Positions 43,431-52,636 are shown, numbered from the stretch's first letter. The stretch is 64,000 nucleotides of DNA from Treponema sp. Marseille-Q4130 (GCF_014334325.1 NZ_JACSET010000002.1:310001-374000); one strand, 5' to 3'. Notes: a model not told the origin generated them from the letters alone. Program-made: numbers and translations.

Positions 43431-44560
43431 CGGATGGTTCCGGTGCCGAATCGCGCAAGAAAATCGCGCTTATACTCTAAAAACCTGTTCTCTTCGATCG
43501 CGTTACGGATTTCGCCCATCATCGCGTGAAGAAAATAGAGATTGTGATACGATGAAAGCATCGCACTGAGTATTTCCTGCTCTTTGAAAAGGTGACGGAG
43601 ATAGGCGCGAGAATAGGTGCGGCACACTTTGCACGTGCACTCGGCATCTATCGGAGAAAAATCGTGCGCAAAGCGTTCCTGTTTTATCGACAGCATACCG
43701 TCGTGCGTAAAGTACGAACCGTTGCGCGCGTTGCGCGTCGGAAGCACGCAGTCGAACATATCGATACCGGAGGCGACCGCTTCGAGTATGTATTCGGGCG
43801 TACCGATTCCCATAACGTATTTCGGTTTCGCTTCGGGTAAGTATTGCACCGTATACTGCAAAAAGCGCGCGAACTCCTCAGCGGGTTCTCCGACGGAAAG
43901 ACCGCCGATCGCGATGCCCGCCGTATCGAGAGACGAAACGAAGAGAGCGCTTTCTTTGCGGAGATCTTCAAAAAAATTACCCTGAACGATCGGAAAGAGA
44001 AAACCGCGATAGCCGCGCTCGGTCTCCCGCTTCCACTCCGAAAGCGCCCGCTTCGCCCAATCCGTCGTAATCGCCAGAGCGCGCTCGGCTTCTTTTCTGC
44101 CTTCATTCCAGCCCGTGCACACGTCGAGCTGCATTTGAATATCGCTGTTGAATTTCGCCTGCGTTTCAACGACGTTTTCGGGCGTAAAAAAGTGCCGCGA
44201 ACCGTCGATGTGACTTTGGAACGCGACACCTTCGGCGCCGATCTTCCGAAGCTTTGCGAGCGAAAACACTTGAAAGCCGCCGGAATCGGTGAGAAAATTT
44301 TTTTGCCACTTCGAAAAACCGTGCAGCCCGCCCGCTTCTTTTATCAAATCGGAGCCGGGGCGCAAAAAAAGGTGGTAGGTATTGGCGAGGATAATTTCAA
44401 AGCCGATCTCTTCGAGCGATTCTTTCGACACGGCTTTGACCGTCGCATTCGTTCCGACCGGCATAAAGACGGGAGTTCGAACAGTGCCGTGCGGCAGCGT
44501 CAACAGCCCCGTCCGCGCCGAGCCGTCGGAACTCGTATGGTGCACTTCAAAAATATTCAC
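43427..44560 (-). CDS. tgt: Queuine tRNA-ribosyltransferase
   Basis: A 377-residue TIM-barrel enzyme that exchanges guanine-34 for preQ1 in GUN-anticodon tRNAs. I choose the GTG at 44560, with GAGG 8 bases upstream, because it gives the normal family length; longer frames overlap the permease gene. Motifs: ILANTYHLFLRPG, TDSGGFQVFSLA with the active-site Asp, VQGNFFEDLRKES, GGLSVGE, the nucleophile region YVMGIGTPEYILEAV and MFDCVLPTRNARNG, and the zinc site CTCKVC plus a later histidine in LRHLF. The stop codon lies at the edge of repeat D1. The permease gene ends 3 bp upstream, so the gene is part of the pnp-dut-lpt operon. Confidence 0.95.
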   Translation of the reverse strand: MNIFEVHHTSSDGSARTGLLTLPHGTVRTPVFMPVGTNATVKAVSKESLEEIGFEIILANTYHLFLRPGSDLIKEAGGLHGFSKWQKNFLTDSGGFQVFSLAKLRKIGAEGVAFQSHIDGSRHFFTPENVVETQAKFNSDIQMQLDVCTGWNEGRKEAERALAITTDWAKRALSEWKRETERGYRGFLFPIVQGNFFEDLRKESALFVSSLDTAGIAIGGLSVGEPAEEFARFLQYTVQYLPEAKPKYVMGIGTPEYILEAVASGIDMFDCVLPTRNARNGSYFTHDGMLSIKQERFAHDFSPIDAECTCKVCRTYSRAYLRHLFKEQEILSAMLSSYHNLYFLHAMMGEIRNAIEENRFLEYKRDFLARFGTGTIR

Positions 44561-44562
44561 TT

Positions 44563-45633
44563 TTATGTCCTCGTAAAGCGCAAAAGGAGGGCGCTCGCTA
44601 TGATAAACAGGATAACCGGAAACCACGCTCCGGAAAAGGCGGTTATATAACCGAACTTTGCAAGGAGCATCGTAATCATCTGTGTCACGTAAAACAAAAC
44701 CGCAGCTCCGATCGAAAGCGCGAGACTTATGAGCATGACGTTTTTTCTCGATCGCCCGGAAAGGCCGATTGAAAGGAAAACGACGATAAACACGATAAAC
44801 GGAAACGCGAACTTTTTGTAGTACAGCGAAAGCGCTTCTCCGAAGGGCAGCCCCGTCCGCATCAAGTGTTCGATGTATTCTTTCGCTTCGCGCACCGTAA
44901 CCTCTTCGACCGAAACGACGTTGTTCCGAAATGTTTCAAAAGGTTCGGAAAGACGCGAAGTAAAAGCGGCGTCGGGAACACTGCGCGTAACCGTCCCGCC
45001 TGCAAGCGAAAACTCTACCGCGTTTTGCAGTCTCCAGCGATCCGTATCCCACAGCGCGGAATCGGCGTGAATGACGGCTTCAAGTTTTTTATCGTCGCCT
45101 CGAAAAATACAATACAGGTCGTAGAGGCGCTTTTGCGCATCGTCGTAGACGGCGGCCTTATAGATGAGATTGCCCCCTTCGGCGAGGATGACTATCGCAT
45201 CGTTGTCGAGCGTTTTTTCCTGATTCAAAACGGTGCTTTGCAGCTTTTGCTTTTGCGCATAGGTAGTGACGGCGAGCGCGTCGTCGAGAAAAAACAAACC
45301 GAAACTCAAAAGGAGCGACAAAAGTAAAAGCGGAGCTGTAAAACGGAAAAGAGAGACTCCTGAGGCAAACACGGCCGTAAGCTCGTTATTCGCATAGAGG
45401 GCGCTCAGCGTATAAGATGAAGCAAAGAGGATACCCATGGGGACGGCGTACCAAATCGTTTTCGGCGTATAGAGCGCCATGATTTTAAACACGACGGAAG
45501 CCGGCACTTGATTTTGAATATAGCGCCACAAGTTCATCAAAAGATCGACGAGATTTAAAACGATCGCCGAAAAAAATACGGCGCCTAAAAAGACGGGCAA
45601 AAACCGTTTAAATAAATATTTTACGAGCGTCAT
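44563..45633 (-). CDS. LptF/LptG family permease, second copy
   Basis: A 356-residue inner-membrane protein; the ATG at 45633 overlaps the stop of the preceding permease. It shows the YjgP/YjgQ plan: two N-terminal transmembrane helices (LFKRFLPVFLGAVFFSAIVLNLVDLL), a third near 60-80, a hydrophilic jellyroll-type periplasmic domain (about 125-265) and C-terminal helices (FPFIVFIVVFLSIGLSGRSRKN). LptF and LptG form the membrane part of the LPS exporter with the ATPase LptB. Treponemes lack classical lipid A, so the cargo may be another envelope glycolipid. Confidence 0.85.
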   Translation of the reverse strand: MTLVKYLFKRFLPVFLGAVFFSAIVLNLVDLLMNLWRYIQNQVPASVVFKIMALYTPKTIWYAVPMGILFASSYTLSALYANNELTAVFASGVSLFRFTAPLLLLSLLLSFGLFFLDDALAVTTYAQKQKLQSTVLNQEKTLDNDAIVILAEGGNLIYKAAVYDDAQKRLYDLYCIFRGDDKKLEAVIHADSALWDTDRWRLQNAVEFSLAGGTVTRSVPDAAFTSRLSEPFETFRNNVVSVEEVTVREAKEYIEHLMRTGLPFGEALSLYYKKFAFPFIVFIVVFLSIGLSGRSRKNVMLISLALSIGAAVLFYVTQMITMLLAKFGYITAFSGAWFPVILFIIASALLLRFTRT

Positions 45634-46889
45634 CGCTTTTTCAGCGCGATATAAAACGCCGCCCCCGCCGCGCCCGTAACGATATTCGGAATCCACATGC
45701 TCCAAAATCCGTTAAAGCCGTTTCTGCTCGATGCGTACTGGCCGAGTATCATCATCGTCCAATACAAAAAGCTGATGATGATTCCGACGATCATGCCGAT
45801 CGTCTGTCCGTTTTGCCTGCCGAACAAAAACGCAAGCGGCAGCGCGAGGAGCGCGAAAAAAAGCGAGCCGAACGGCAGCGAAAATTTTTTATTGTATTCG
45901 AGCGTATAGTTGTTGAGCGTGCGTTTATCGGTATCGGCGTTTTTTTTCATATCGCGCAGCGCCCTTCCCAAATCGTAAGACGTCATTTCACGCGGGCTCG
46001 TACTTCCGCCGTCGCTGAAAAAAGCGCTTTCAAAAAGATTGAACGTCACCGTATCCGACGAAAGCCGGTCGTAATCGGAAAACGAATTCGCGCCTAAAAA
46101 GAGCGAGAGCGCATCGGTCATCGTAAGCTGCATGAGTACGCCCTCTTTGCGCACCGATTTCAGCTCCGATTCGCCTGCAGAAATGACACGCACTCTCCCG
46201 TCGCTTCCCGTATCGATGATGACGAGGTCGGAAACTTTCGTGTCGGACACATCTCCGGTAACGAGCGTCGCTGTATTGAGGCGCTTTACCGAATGAGACT
46301 CGAGGGCGACGGCGGGGTTCGACGACAAAATCATACGGCGCAGACGGTTGTAGCGGATCGTGCCGAGCGGCAAAAGATAATCGTTTACGAAAAAGGACGC
46401 AATCGAAATGGCGAGCCCCATGACGAGCACCGGAGTCAAAATGTGAGCGTAGCTGAAGCCCGATGCCCGGAAAATAATAATTTCGTTGTCGCTCATAAAT
46501 CGCCCCAAACACATGAGAAAGCCGACGAGGGTGGCAAAGGGGGAAGACTGCGCGACGATAAACGGAAGGCTGTAGGTCATAAGCTTTACGACGTCCCACA
46601 CGGGAGCGCCCTGCCTTAAAATATGTTCCGCGATGAGTAAAATCTGATTGACGAAAAAGATTGTAAAGAAAAATAAAAATGCGACGGAAAAATACAGCAA
46701 AAGCTCGCGCACGAGATAGCGGGTAAGAACATGAGGGCGGAGAGAAGCGCCGAAAAGCTTTGTCCGAACGGATTGCGCACAATCGGTAAAACGATTTTTC
46801 AAGACGGAAAGATACCGACGAAACGCGGAAAAATACCTGCGAAGTGCGGCGCAATACGAACCGCCCGAATCGGCGCCCCTGCGCTTCAT
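45630..46889 (-). CDS. LptF/LptG family permease, first copy
   Basis: A 419-residue inner-membrane protein starting at an ATG that overlaps the dut stop (ATGA). An unusually long basic N-terminus of about 50 residues precedes the family start [26 protein letters not shown]. The region [44 protein letters not shown] is the best-conserved block of YjgP/YjgQ proteins. A periplasmic domain and C-terminal helices ([31 protein letters not shown]) follow. It pairs with the next gene to form the transmembrane heterodimer. Confidence 0.88.
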   Translation of the reverse strand: MKRRGADSGGSYCAALRRYFSAFRRYLSVLKNRFTDCAQSVRTKLFGASLRPHVLTRYLVRELLLYFSVAFLFFFTIFFVNQILLIAEHILRQGAPVWDVVKLMTYSLPFIVAQSSPFATLVGFLMCLGRFMSDNEIIIFRASGFSYAHILTPVLVMGLAISIASFFVNDYLLPLGTIRYNRLRRMILSSNPAVALESHSVKRLNTATLVTGDVSDTKVSDLVIIDTGSDGRVRVISAGESELKSVRKEGVLMQLTMTDALSLFLGANSFSDYDRLSSDTVTFNLFESAFFSDGGSTSPREMTSYDLGRALRDMKKNADTDKRTLNNYTLEYNKKFSLPFGSLFFALLALPLAFLFGRQNGQTIGMIVGIIISFLYWTMMILGQYASSRNGFNGFWSMWIPNIVTGAAGAAFYIALKKR

Positions 46890-47335
46890 ACGTTCACTCC
46901 GGTAGAACCGAAGCCGCCCTCCCCGCGTACGGTTTCATCGAGAAAATCCGCTTTGACGAAATTCGCCTGCGTAACGGGTGCAATAACGATCTGCGCGATG
47001 CGGTCGCCGTTTTGCACGACAAAGGGTTCGTTTCCGAAATTGACGAGGATGACTTTCACTTCGCCGCGGTAGTCGCTGTCGATCGTACCGGGCGCATTTA
47101 AAACCGTAACGCCGGACTTCGCCGCAAGCCCCGAACGCGGCCTCACTTGCGCTTCAAAGCCTTCGGGAATCGCAAAGCATAAGCCCGTCGGAATGAGCGC
47201 AAAGGCGCCGCGCTCTATCGTTACGGGAGACGGGAGAAACGCGGATATATCCGCGCCCGCAGCTCCTTCCGTTTTATATTCGGGAAGAAGAGCGCCAGAA
47301 AGCGCGGTACACGCAACGGCGACCGGTTTTGTCAC
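46886..47335 (-). CDS. dut: dUTP diphosphatase (trimeric)
   Basis: A 149-residue enzyme from a GTG start that hydrolyses dUTP to dUMP and pyrophosphate. All five dUTPase motifs can be read: [10 protein letters not shown] (1), [12 protein letters not shown] (2), [16 protein letters not shown] (3) with the catalytic Asp, [13 protein letters not shown] (4) and [10 protein letters not shown] (5). It lies 17 bp after pnp and overlaps the permease gene downstream, so it is within one operon. Confidence 0.96.
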   Translation of the reverse strand: MTKPVAVACTALSGALLPEYKTEGAAGADISAFLPSPVTIERGAFALIPTGLCFAIPEGFEAQVRPRSGLAAKSGVTVLNAPGTIDSDYRGEVKVILVNFGNEPFVVQNGDRIAQIVIAPVTQANFVKADFLDETVRGEGGFGSTGVNV

Positions 47336-47352
47336 GGCTCTTTCCTCGTTCG

Positions 47353-49449
47353 TTATTTCGCCTGTTCGTCGAGCGCGTCGATGTACGAAAGATTCAGCCG
47401 TCCCATCTTATCGACTTCGAGCAGTTTTACGGGAATCTGCTGTCCTTCTTTAAGCACATCGGTAACTTTTTCGACGCGGGAATGCGAAAGCTTTGAAATA
47501 TGGCAAAGCCCTTCTTTTCCCGGAAGGATTTCAACGAAAGCGCCGAAGTCCATAATGCGCTTGACGGTTCCGTTGTAGATCGTTCCCGGCTCCGGATCTT
47601 CGGTGATGCCTTTGACGGCTTTTTTCGCTTCTTCGGCGGCATTCCCCGTCTTTCCGTAAATCGTAACCGTTCCGTCGTCGTCGGTATTGATCGTAACGTC
47701 GTAGTCGGCACAGAGCGCTTTGATATTTTTTCCGCCCGGTCCGATGAGCGCACCGATTTTGTCGACGGGGATTTTCATGGAAATGATCTTCGGCGCATAG
47801 CGGCTGATCGGCTGCGGTTTATCGATCGTCTTTTCCATAATCGACAAAATATGCAAGCGGCCGGCTTTTGCCTGAGCGAGAGCTTCGCGCATGATTTCGG
47901 TCGAAACACCCGCAATCTTTATGTCCATCTGGAAACCGGTGATGCCGTCTTTCGTTCCCGCGACTTTAAAATCCATATCGCCCAAATGATCTTCTTCGCC
48001 GAGGATATCGGAAAGGATTTTATACTTTTCGTATTTCGGTCCGTCGGTGATGAGTCCCATCGCGACGCCCGCGACCATCTTTTTCATCGGCACACCGGCG
48101 GCAAGCAGAGAAAGACAACCGCCGCAAGTAGACGCTTGTGATGACGAGCCGTTCGATTCCATGATTTCCGAAACGACGCGGATCGTATACGGGAATTCGT
48201 CTCTGCCCGGCACCATAGGCGCGAGCGAGCGGCGGGCGAGGTTTCCGTGTCCGATTTCGCGGCGGCCGGTCATAAGCCTGCCGACTTCTCCGACCGAATA
48301 CGGCGGGAAATTGTAGTGCAGGATAAAGTGTTCGCTTCTGTTTCCGTCGATATCGTCGTACGCCTGTTCGTCGAGCGTCGTACCGAGCGTCGTCACCGCA
48401 AGCGACTGCGTTTCGCCGCGCGTAAAGAGTGCCGAACCGTGCGGACGCGGCAACACGTTGATTTCGCACGTGATCGGACGGATTTCGTCGCACTTGCGTC
48501 CGTCTATGCGCACGCCTTCGTCGAGAATCGCTTTGCGCAGCAGCTTATACTGAATGTCGTCCATGAGCGCGCCGAAGAGTTTTTTCTGCACTTCGTCCGA
48601 AAGCTGTTCGGCGTATTTTTCGGCGATTTTATTTTTGACCGCTTTGACTGCGGCGCTCCGCTCCATTTTGCCGTCACGGAAACACGCTTCTTTCATGAGC
48701 GGCGTCGCTTCGGCTTCGATCGCTTCCGCATTTGCAAGCGTCACCGAAAGAGGCGCGAGCGGAAGCTTTTCTTTGCCGCATAATTTTTGCAGCTCTTCCT
48801 GCAGGCGGCACATCTCCGTGATAAAGCCCTGCGCTTTTTCGAGCGCGCCGAGCATCACGTCTTCCGACGCTTCGTTCGCGCCGCCTTCGACCATCGTAAA
48901 GCCCTCGGCTGTACCCGCGACGACGATTTCCAAATCGGCCTTTTCGATTTGCGCAAACGTCGGATTGACGACGTATTCGCCGTTCAAATATGCGACGCGG
49001 CAGGCGGCAACGGGTCCGTGAAACGGAATGTCCGAAATCGTCACTGCGGCGCTCGCCGCGATAACCGCAATGATATCCTGCGTATGAACGCCGTCGGCGG
49101 AAACGCAGGTCGGCACGATTTGAATTTCGCGTCCGAACGCCATTTCGAACAGCGGCCGCATCGGCCGGTCGATAAGGCGCGAGACGAGGATCTCTTTATC
49201 TTTCGGCCGCCCTTCCCGCTTTACAAAGCCGCCGGGAATTTTTCCCGCAGCGTAAAATTTTTCGTTGTAATCGACGGTGACCGGAACATAATCCATACCC
49301 TCAACCGCATCGTGAGATGCGCACACCGTCGCAATGACGGCCGCTCCGCCCCACTGAGCGAATACGCAGCCGTTCGCCTGTTTGCCTATCCTTCCCGTCT
49401 CCAAAATCAAGTCGGCGTCTCCGACTCTTGCAGTTACTCTTTGTACCAT
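47353..49449 (-). CDS. pnp: Polyribonucleotide nucleotidyltransferase
   Basis: A 698-residue 3'-to-5' phosphorolytic exoribonuclease. Two RNase PH-like domains are visible ([20 protein letters not shown] in the first; [22 protein letters not shown] and [20 protein letters not shown] in the second, the latter carrying phosphate-binding residues). A KH domain follows ([15 protein letters not shown]), then an S1 domain ([23 protein letters not shown]) and a short tail. AAGGA precedes the ATG. In most bacteria pnp follows rpsO directly; here 618 bp of repeats separate them. Confidence 0.97.
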   Translation of the reverse strand: MVQRVTARVGDADLILETGRIGKQANGCVFAQWGGAAVIATVCASHDAVEGMDYVPVTVDYNEKFYAAGKIPGGFVKREGRPKDKEILVSRLIDRPMRPLFEMAFGREIQIVPTCVSADGVHTQDIIAVIAASAAVTISDIPFHGPVAACRVAYLNGEYVVNPTFAQIEKADLEIVVAGTAEGFTMVEGGANEASEDVMLGALEKAQGFITEMCRLQEELQKLCGKEKLPLAPLSVTLANAEAIEAEATPLMKEACFRDGKMERSAAVKAVKNKIAEKYAEQLSDEVQKKLFGALMDDIQYKLLRKAILDEGVRIDGRKCDEIRPITCEINVLPRPHGSALFTRGETQSLAVTTLGTTLDEQAYDDIDGNRSEHFILHYNFPPYSVGEVGRLMTGRREIGHGNLARRSLAPMVPGRDEFPYTIRVVSEIMESNGSSSQASTCGGCLSLLAAGVPMKKMVAGVAMGLITDGPKYEKYKILSDILGEEDHLGDMDFKVAGTKDGITGFQMDIKIAGVSTEIMREALAQAKAGRLHILSIMEKTIDKPQPISRYAPKIISMKIPVDKIGALIGPGGKNIKALCADYDVTINTDDDGTVTIYGKTGNAAEEAKKAVKGITEDPEPGTIYNGTVKRIMDFGAFVEILPGKEGLCHISKLSHSRVEKVTDVLKEGQQIPVKLLEVDKMGRLNLSYIDALDEQAK

Positions 49450-49466
49450 CTTGTCCTTCCTAAAAA

Positions 49467-49631
49467 TGCGGCATTGCAGGAAGTGTCAACTTCCGAAGAT
49501 GTCGCATTCGTGCGCGGGACTCGCAACAAGCGCATAAGCGCGAAGTTTCGAGCGGCGCACACGTACATCACGAGTTTTCAAAAGAAAACTCGAAGTAAAA
49601 CGAGACGCGCTATTTCAGCGTTTCGTTTTAC
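49467..49631 (-). repeat. Dispersed intergenic repeat, family 1, copy C
   Basis: Reverse orientation relative to copy A. Read on the minus strand it has CGCTGAAATAGCGCG, CGAGTTTTCTTTTGAAAACTCG, TACGTGTGCGC and the terminal nested hairpin CGGAAGTTGACACTTCC, TGCAATGCCG, in the same order. It ends 18 bases before the pnp ATG, so the GGAAGT/ACTTCC hairpin would lie in the pnp leader. Confidence 0.75.
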
Positions 49632-49734
49632 CGTTCTCAATTCTTTGTCGTTCTTTTCCGAAATTAATAATCAATAAAATTCATGTTCACGTGCATCGGC
49701 CGGAATGCCGACCGATATCGCAAAAGCTATTTAA

Positions 49735-50014
49735 GGTTCAATTTCGAGTTTTTCGAAACTCGAAATTTTCCATCCTCTTTGCTCACCAACTGAAGGGCAA
49801 GTTTGGAAAGTAAATTAAATTATGCTTACGGCGAGGTTCCGGCTGCGTGCCGTTTCGAGCGTTAGGCTTACGGAAGCCTGTCTTAAAAAGCTCGACCGCG
49901 ACACATACACGGCGAGTTTGCAAAGCAAACTCGGTAGTGAGCGCAGCGAACGAAGTTCTCACCGTAAGCACAGCTTTAGTAGCTGATACTTTCCAAACTC
50001 GACATTCGACCTAT
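49735..50014. repeat. Structured dispersed repeat, family 2, copy D2
   Basis: Same order of structures as D1. The inner stem is GCTTACGGCGAG (49824-49835) with CTCACCGTAAGC (49960-49971). Relative to D1 one T-A pair is now C-G on both sides, a covariation. The remaining mismatch is a G-U pair only if the minus strand is the RNA. D2 carries an extra hairpin, CGAGTTTGC/GCAAACTCG (49912-49932), absent from D1. Confidence 0.8.
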
Positions 50015-50060
50015 AAAAAAAGCCTGCGCCGCCAGAGCAAGCGGTCATGCAGGCTTTTTT
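50015..50060 (-). terminator. Intrinsic terminator downstream of rpsO
   Basis: A perfect 12-bp stem (AAAAAAGCCTGC at 50015-50026 with GCAGGCTTTTTT at 50049-50060). On the minus strand it begins 8 bases after the rpsO stop and ends in a T-run. It could also work on the plus strand. Confidence 0.85.
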
Positions 50061-50067
50061 GCTTGCG

Positions 50068-50337
50068 TTATTTACGGATACCGAGCTCTTTGATAAGAGA
50101 GCGGTACGCTTCGAGGTTCGTCCGCTCGAAATATTTTAAGAGCTTCCGCCGAGCACCGACGATTTTCAGCAGCGCACGCTTTGCGCTTTTGTCTTTCGGA
50201 AAAGCGCGCTCGTGCTCAGTGAGCTGCTGGATGCGTTCGGTAAGCAGGGCGACCTGCACCTTTGTGTTGCCGGTGTCGTGTTCGTTCGCACCGTATTTTG
50301 CGATAACGGCGGATGCCGCTTCTTTCGAGAGTGCCAT
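50068..50337 (-). CDS. rpsO: 30S ribosomal protein S15
   Basis: An 89-residue protein of the 30S platform that binds 16S rRNA. The family pattern is clear: NDTGNTKVQVALLTERIQQLTEHERAFPKDKSAKRALL, although here HDTGNTKVQ, then KIVGARRKLLKYFERTNLEAYRSLIKELGIRK, the universal C-terminus. Length is exact. The ribF gene lies 10 bp upstream on the same strand. A strong terminator follows, then two dispersed repeats before pnp. Confidence 0.97.
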   Translation of the reverse strand: MALSKEAASAVIAKYGANEHDTGNTKVQVALLTERIQQLTEHERAFPKDKSAKRALLKIVGARRKLLKYFERTNLEAYRSLIKELGIRK

Positions 50338-50347
50338 TCGTATACTC

Positions 50348-51175
50348 CTATTCTTTTATCGTTCTTATAAATTCTACAGCCTTTATGTGCCGCACGTCTT
50401 TTTGCAAATTCTCAAGGCGAAGGATATGAGATTCTGCCGTAAAGCGGGCTTCCGCTGTATATCCGTCGGCTATGACACGAACGCCGTAAGTACCGCGTTC
50501 GGGCAGCACTTGCGCAAAAGCGCTTCGTTCTGCCGTAAGCGCGCATCCGTCCTTTTTCCAAACGGAAGCCGAACAATCGAGCACGTATTTTCTGCCGAGC
50601 ATGGCTTCGGCCGAAGGGATATCACCTTCGAAAATACGCAGACGGATAAGCGAAGAGCTTACACGCTCACCTTCATACAGCGTCGGTTCCGGAAACTCCG
50701 AAACGATGCCGCTTTCGAGGGAAAACGCGCGGATTTCTTTCATGCCGTATGCACCGCGGTAACCGCAGCGGAAATCCCATCCTTCCGCGATGAATTTCAT
50801 GCCGCAGCCGTGCACGAGCATCGATAAAAAACTGTGTCCCTCTATTTTACCGAATTTATCGGAAAAGTCAATGAGTATCGCGAAGTCCATGCCGCGTGCT
50901 TCTATGACCGAAAGCCGCTGTGCGAGCGTCGAAAGATCGCCTTCATAAAATCCCTTGGATTTGAAAGCGCCGAGCGACTGCTTAAACGCGACGACGCCGG
51001 GTGTAAGACCGTCTTTTTCCGCTTCGGCTCGGACGCGGGAAAACAGCGAATCGTGCCCTATATGCGGGCCGTCGAAGTTTCCGACCGTGAGCGCCGTACC
51101 GCGCGCGAATACATCGGGAGCTGCGGTTTTCCCTGCGGCGACGCTTTCGATCTCTTCCCACGTAAAACGTATCAT
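50348..51175 (-). CDS. ribF: RibF-type FAD synthetase with degenerate flavokinase part
   Basis: A 275-residue protein from the ATG at 51175. The N-terminal FMN adenylyltransferase domain is intact: LTVGNFDGPHIGHDSLF (nucleotide-binding), DFAILIDFS, FIAEGWDFRCGYRGAYG and the SSSLIRLRIFEGD block. Bifunctional RibF then continues with a riboflavin kinase domain marked by GFPTAN. Here that region is replaced by SVWKKDGCALTAERSAFAQVLP and the protein stops about 35 residues short. A beta-barrel-like remnant (RGTYGVRVIADGYTAEARF) is still visible. So FAD synthesis from FMN is likely, and riboflavin phosphorylation doubtful. Confidence 0.82.
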   Translation of the reverse strand: MIRFTWEEIESVAAGKTAAPDVFARGTALTVGNFDGPHIGHDSLFSRVRAEAEKDGLTPGVVAFKQSLGAFKSKGFYEGDLSTLAQRLSVIEARGMDFAILIDFSDKFGKIEGHSFLSMLVHGCGMKFIAEGWDFRCGYRGAYGMKEIRAFSLESGIVSEFPEPTLYEGERVSSSLIRLRIFEGDIPSAEAMLGRKYVLDCSASVWKKDGCALTAERSAFAQVLPERGTYGVRVIADGYTAEARFTAESHILRLENLQKDVRHIKAVEFIRTIKE

Positions 51176-51328
51176 GCGGCATACTCTATCACATTTCAAA
51201 AAAAATGTCGCGTGAAAAAAAGCGCGGATAATACATTGAGAACACATATTGAAAAAAACGTCCCCGCGCGCTAAAATATATTAATTTTTCCGCGGCGGCA
51301 AAGCGGCGGCGTATTTTGGAGCGTGGAT

Positions 51329-52573
51329 ATGGCAATGGTAAAAACGATAAAAAAATCGGCAAAGACGGCAAAGGTCGGTGCAAAAAAAACAGTGGCAAAA
51401 AAAACGGCGAAAGCTCAGACAAAAGCCGCAGCTGAAAAACGGACGGCGGAGAAGAACGCGGCAAAAAAACGTTCCGAATCGAAAGCAGGAAAAACCGCAG
51501 CGGTAAAAACGAACCTTAAAAAACCGGCGGCAAAAACCGCATCGAAAAAATCGATTAAAAAAATCGACTGGGCAAATCTTCCGTTCGGCTATATCAAAAC
51601 GGACAAGCGCTTCGTCGCCGAATTCAAAAACGGCAAATGGAACGCCGGCAAACTCACTTCCGACGATACGATTTCCCTTTCCGAATGCGCGGGCGTCCTG
51701 CAGTATGCGCAAACCTGTTTCGAAGGCCTCAAAGCGTACACGACCGAAGACGGCCGCATCGTTACTTTCCGTCCGAACTTAAACGCGGAGCGCATGGAGC
51801 GGTCGTGCGAGCGTCTCGAAATGCCCGTATTTCCGAAAGAGCACTTCGTCGAAGCGGTTCTCGCCGTCGTAAAAGCAAATAAAGCTTACGTGCCGCCCTA
51901 CGGAAGCGGTGCGACGCTTTACATCCGTCCCTATATGTTCGGCTCGAACGCCGTCATCGGCGTAAAGCCTGCCGACGAATATCAATTCCGCATCTTCGCC
52001 ACTCCCGTCGGTCCGTATTTTAAAGGCGGCGTCAAATCGATCGCCGTGCGCATCTCCGATTCCGACCGCGCAGCTCCTCGCGGAACGGGCGATATCAAAG
52101 CAGGTATCAATTATGCGATGAGCCTGCACAATATCGTCGACGCGCACAAAAACGGATTTGCAGAAAACATCTACCTCGATCCCGCGACGCATATATTTAT
52201 CGAAGAGACGGGCGGCGCCAATGTTCTGTTTATCACGCACGACGGCAAAATCGTCACGCCGAAATCCGACACGATCCTTCCGTCGATCACACGTCGCTCG
52301 CTCGTGTACATCGCGGAAAATATCCTGCACATTCCCGTCGAAGAGCGCAAAATCGACAAGCGGGAGCTTTCGTCGTTCGCCGAATGCGGTCTGTGCGGAA
52401 CGGCGGCGGTGATCTCTCCCGTGTGCAGCATATACGATCACGGCAGAGACATACGTTTTGCGGCTTGCGAAAACGGCATGGGCACCGTACTCAAAAAATT
52501 GTACGACACGCTCACGGGCATACAGATGGGACACATCCCCGCGCCGAAAGGCTGGATATACGAAGTAACATAA
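51329..52573 (+). CDS. ilvE: Branched-chain amino acid aminotransferase with histone-like N-terminal tail
   Basis: A 414-residue protein from the ATG at 51329, with GGAG upstream; no later ATG with a ribosome site exists before the enzyme domain. Residues 1-79 are a Lys/Ala/Thr tail with 25 lysines and AKKxAKK-like repeats, resembling histone H1-like bacterial proteins. From IDWANLPFGYIKTDKRF onward it is a normal class IV BCAT: LQYAQTCFEGLKAY, YIRPYMFGSNAVIGVKP, the PLP lysine K257 in GTGDIKAGINYAMSL, EETGGANVLFI, and LCGTAAVISPV. The enzyme swaps amino groups between Leu/Ile/Val and 2-oxoglutarate. The tail could bind DNA, RNA or polyphosphate; that is inference. Confidence 0.9.
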   Translation: MAMVKTIKKSAKTAKVGAKKTVAKKTAKAQTKAAAEKRTAEKNAAKKRSESKAGKTAAVKTNLKKPAAKTASKKSIKKIDWANLPFGYIKTDKRFVAEFKNGKWNAGKLTSDDTISLSECAGVLQYAQTCFEGLKAYTTEDGRIVTFRPNLNAERMERSCERLEMPVFPKEHFVEAVLAVVKANKAYVPPYGSGATLYIRPYMFGSNAVIGVKPADEYQFRIFATPVGPYFKGGVKSIAVRISDSDRAAPRGTGDIKAGINYAMSLHNIVDAHKNGFAENIYLDPATHIFIEETGGANVLFITHDGKIVTPKSDTILPSITRRSLVYIAENILHIPVEERKIDKRELSSFAECGLCGTAAVISPVCSIYDHGRDIRFAACENGMGTVLKKLYDTLTGIQMGHIPAPKGWIYEVT

Positions 52574-52607
52574 TCACCTTCGATACGCGCAATATGCAAC
52601 GCATAAA

Positions 52608-52636
52608 TTGACACGCCGTTCATATAATGATAAAAT
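52608..52636 (+). promoter_or_regulatory. Putative promoter of the PpiD/SurA-like gene
   Basis: A perfect TTGACA (52608-52613), a 17-base spacer and TAAAAT (52631-52636). The start site would be near 52643, about 37 bases upstream of the ATG at 52680, which has AAGGA in front. Confidence 0.6.

Larger units (their letters stand above)
49450..50067. other. Repeat-filled gap between rpsO and pnp
   Basis: The 618-base gap contains family-1 copy C (49467-49631), family-2 copy D2 (49735-50014) and the rpsO terminator (50015-50060). Between 49632 and 49734 I see only AT-rich sequence with a possible CATCGGCCGG-like inverted motif. No open frame here has a ribosome site or family features. Confidence 0.7.
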
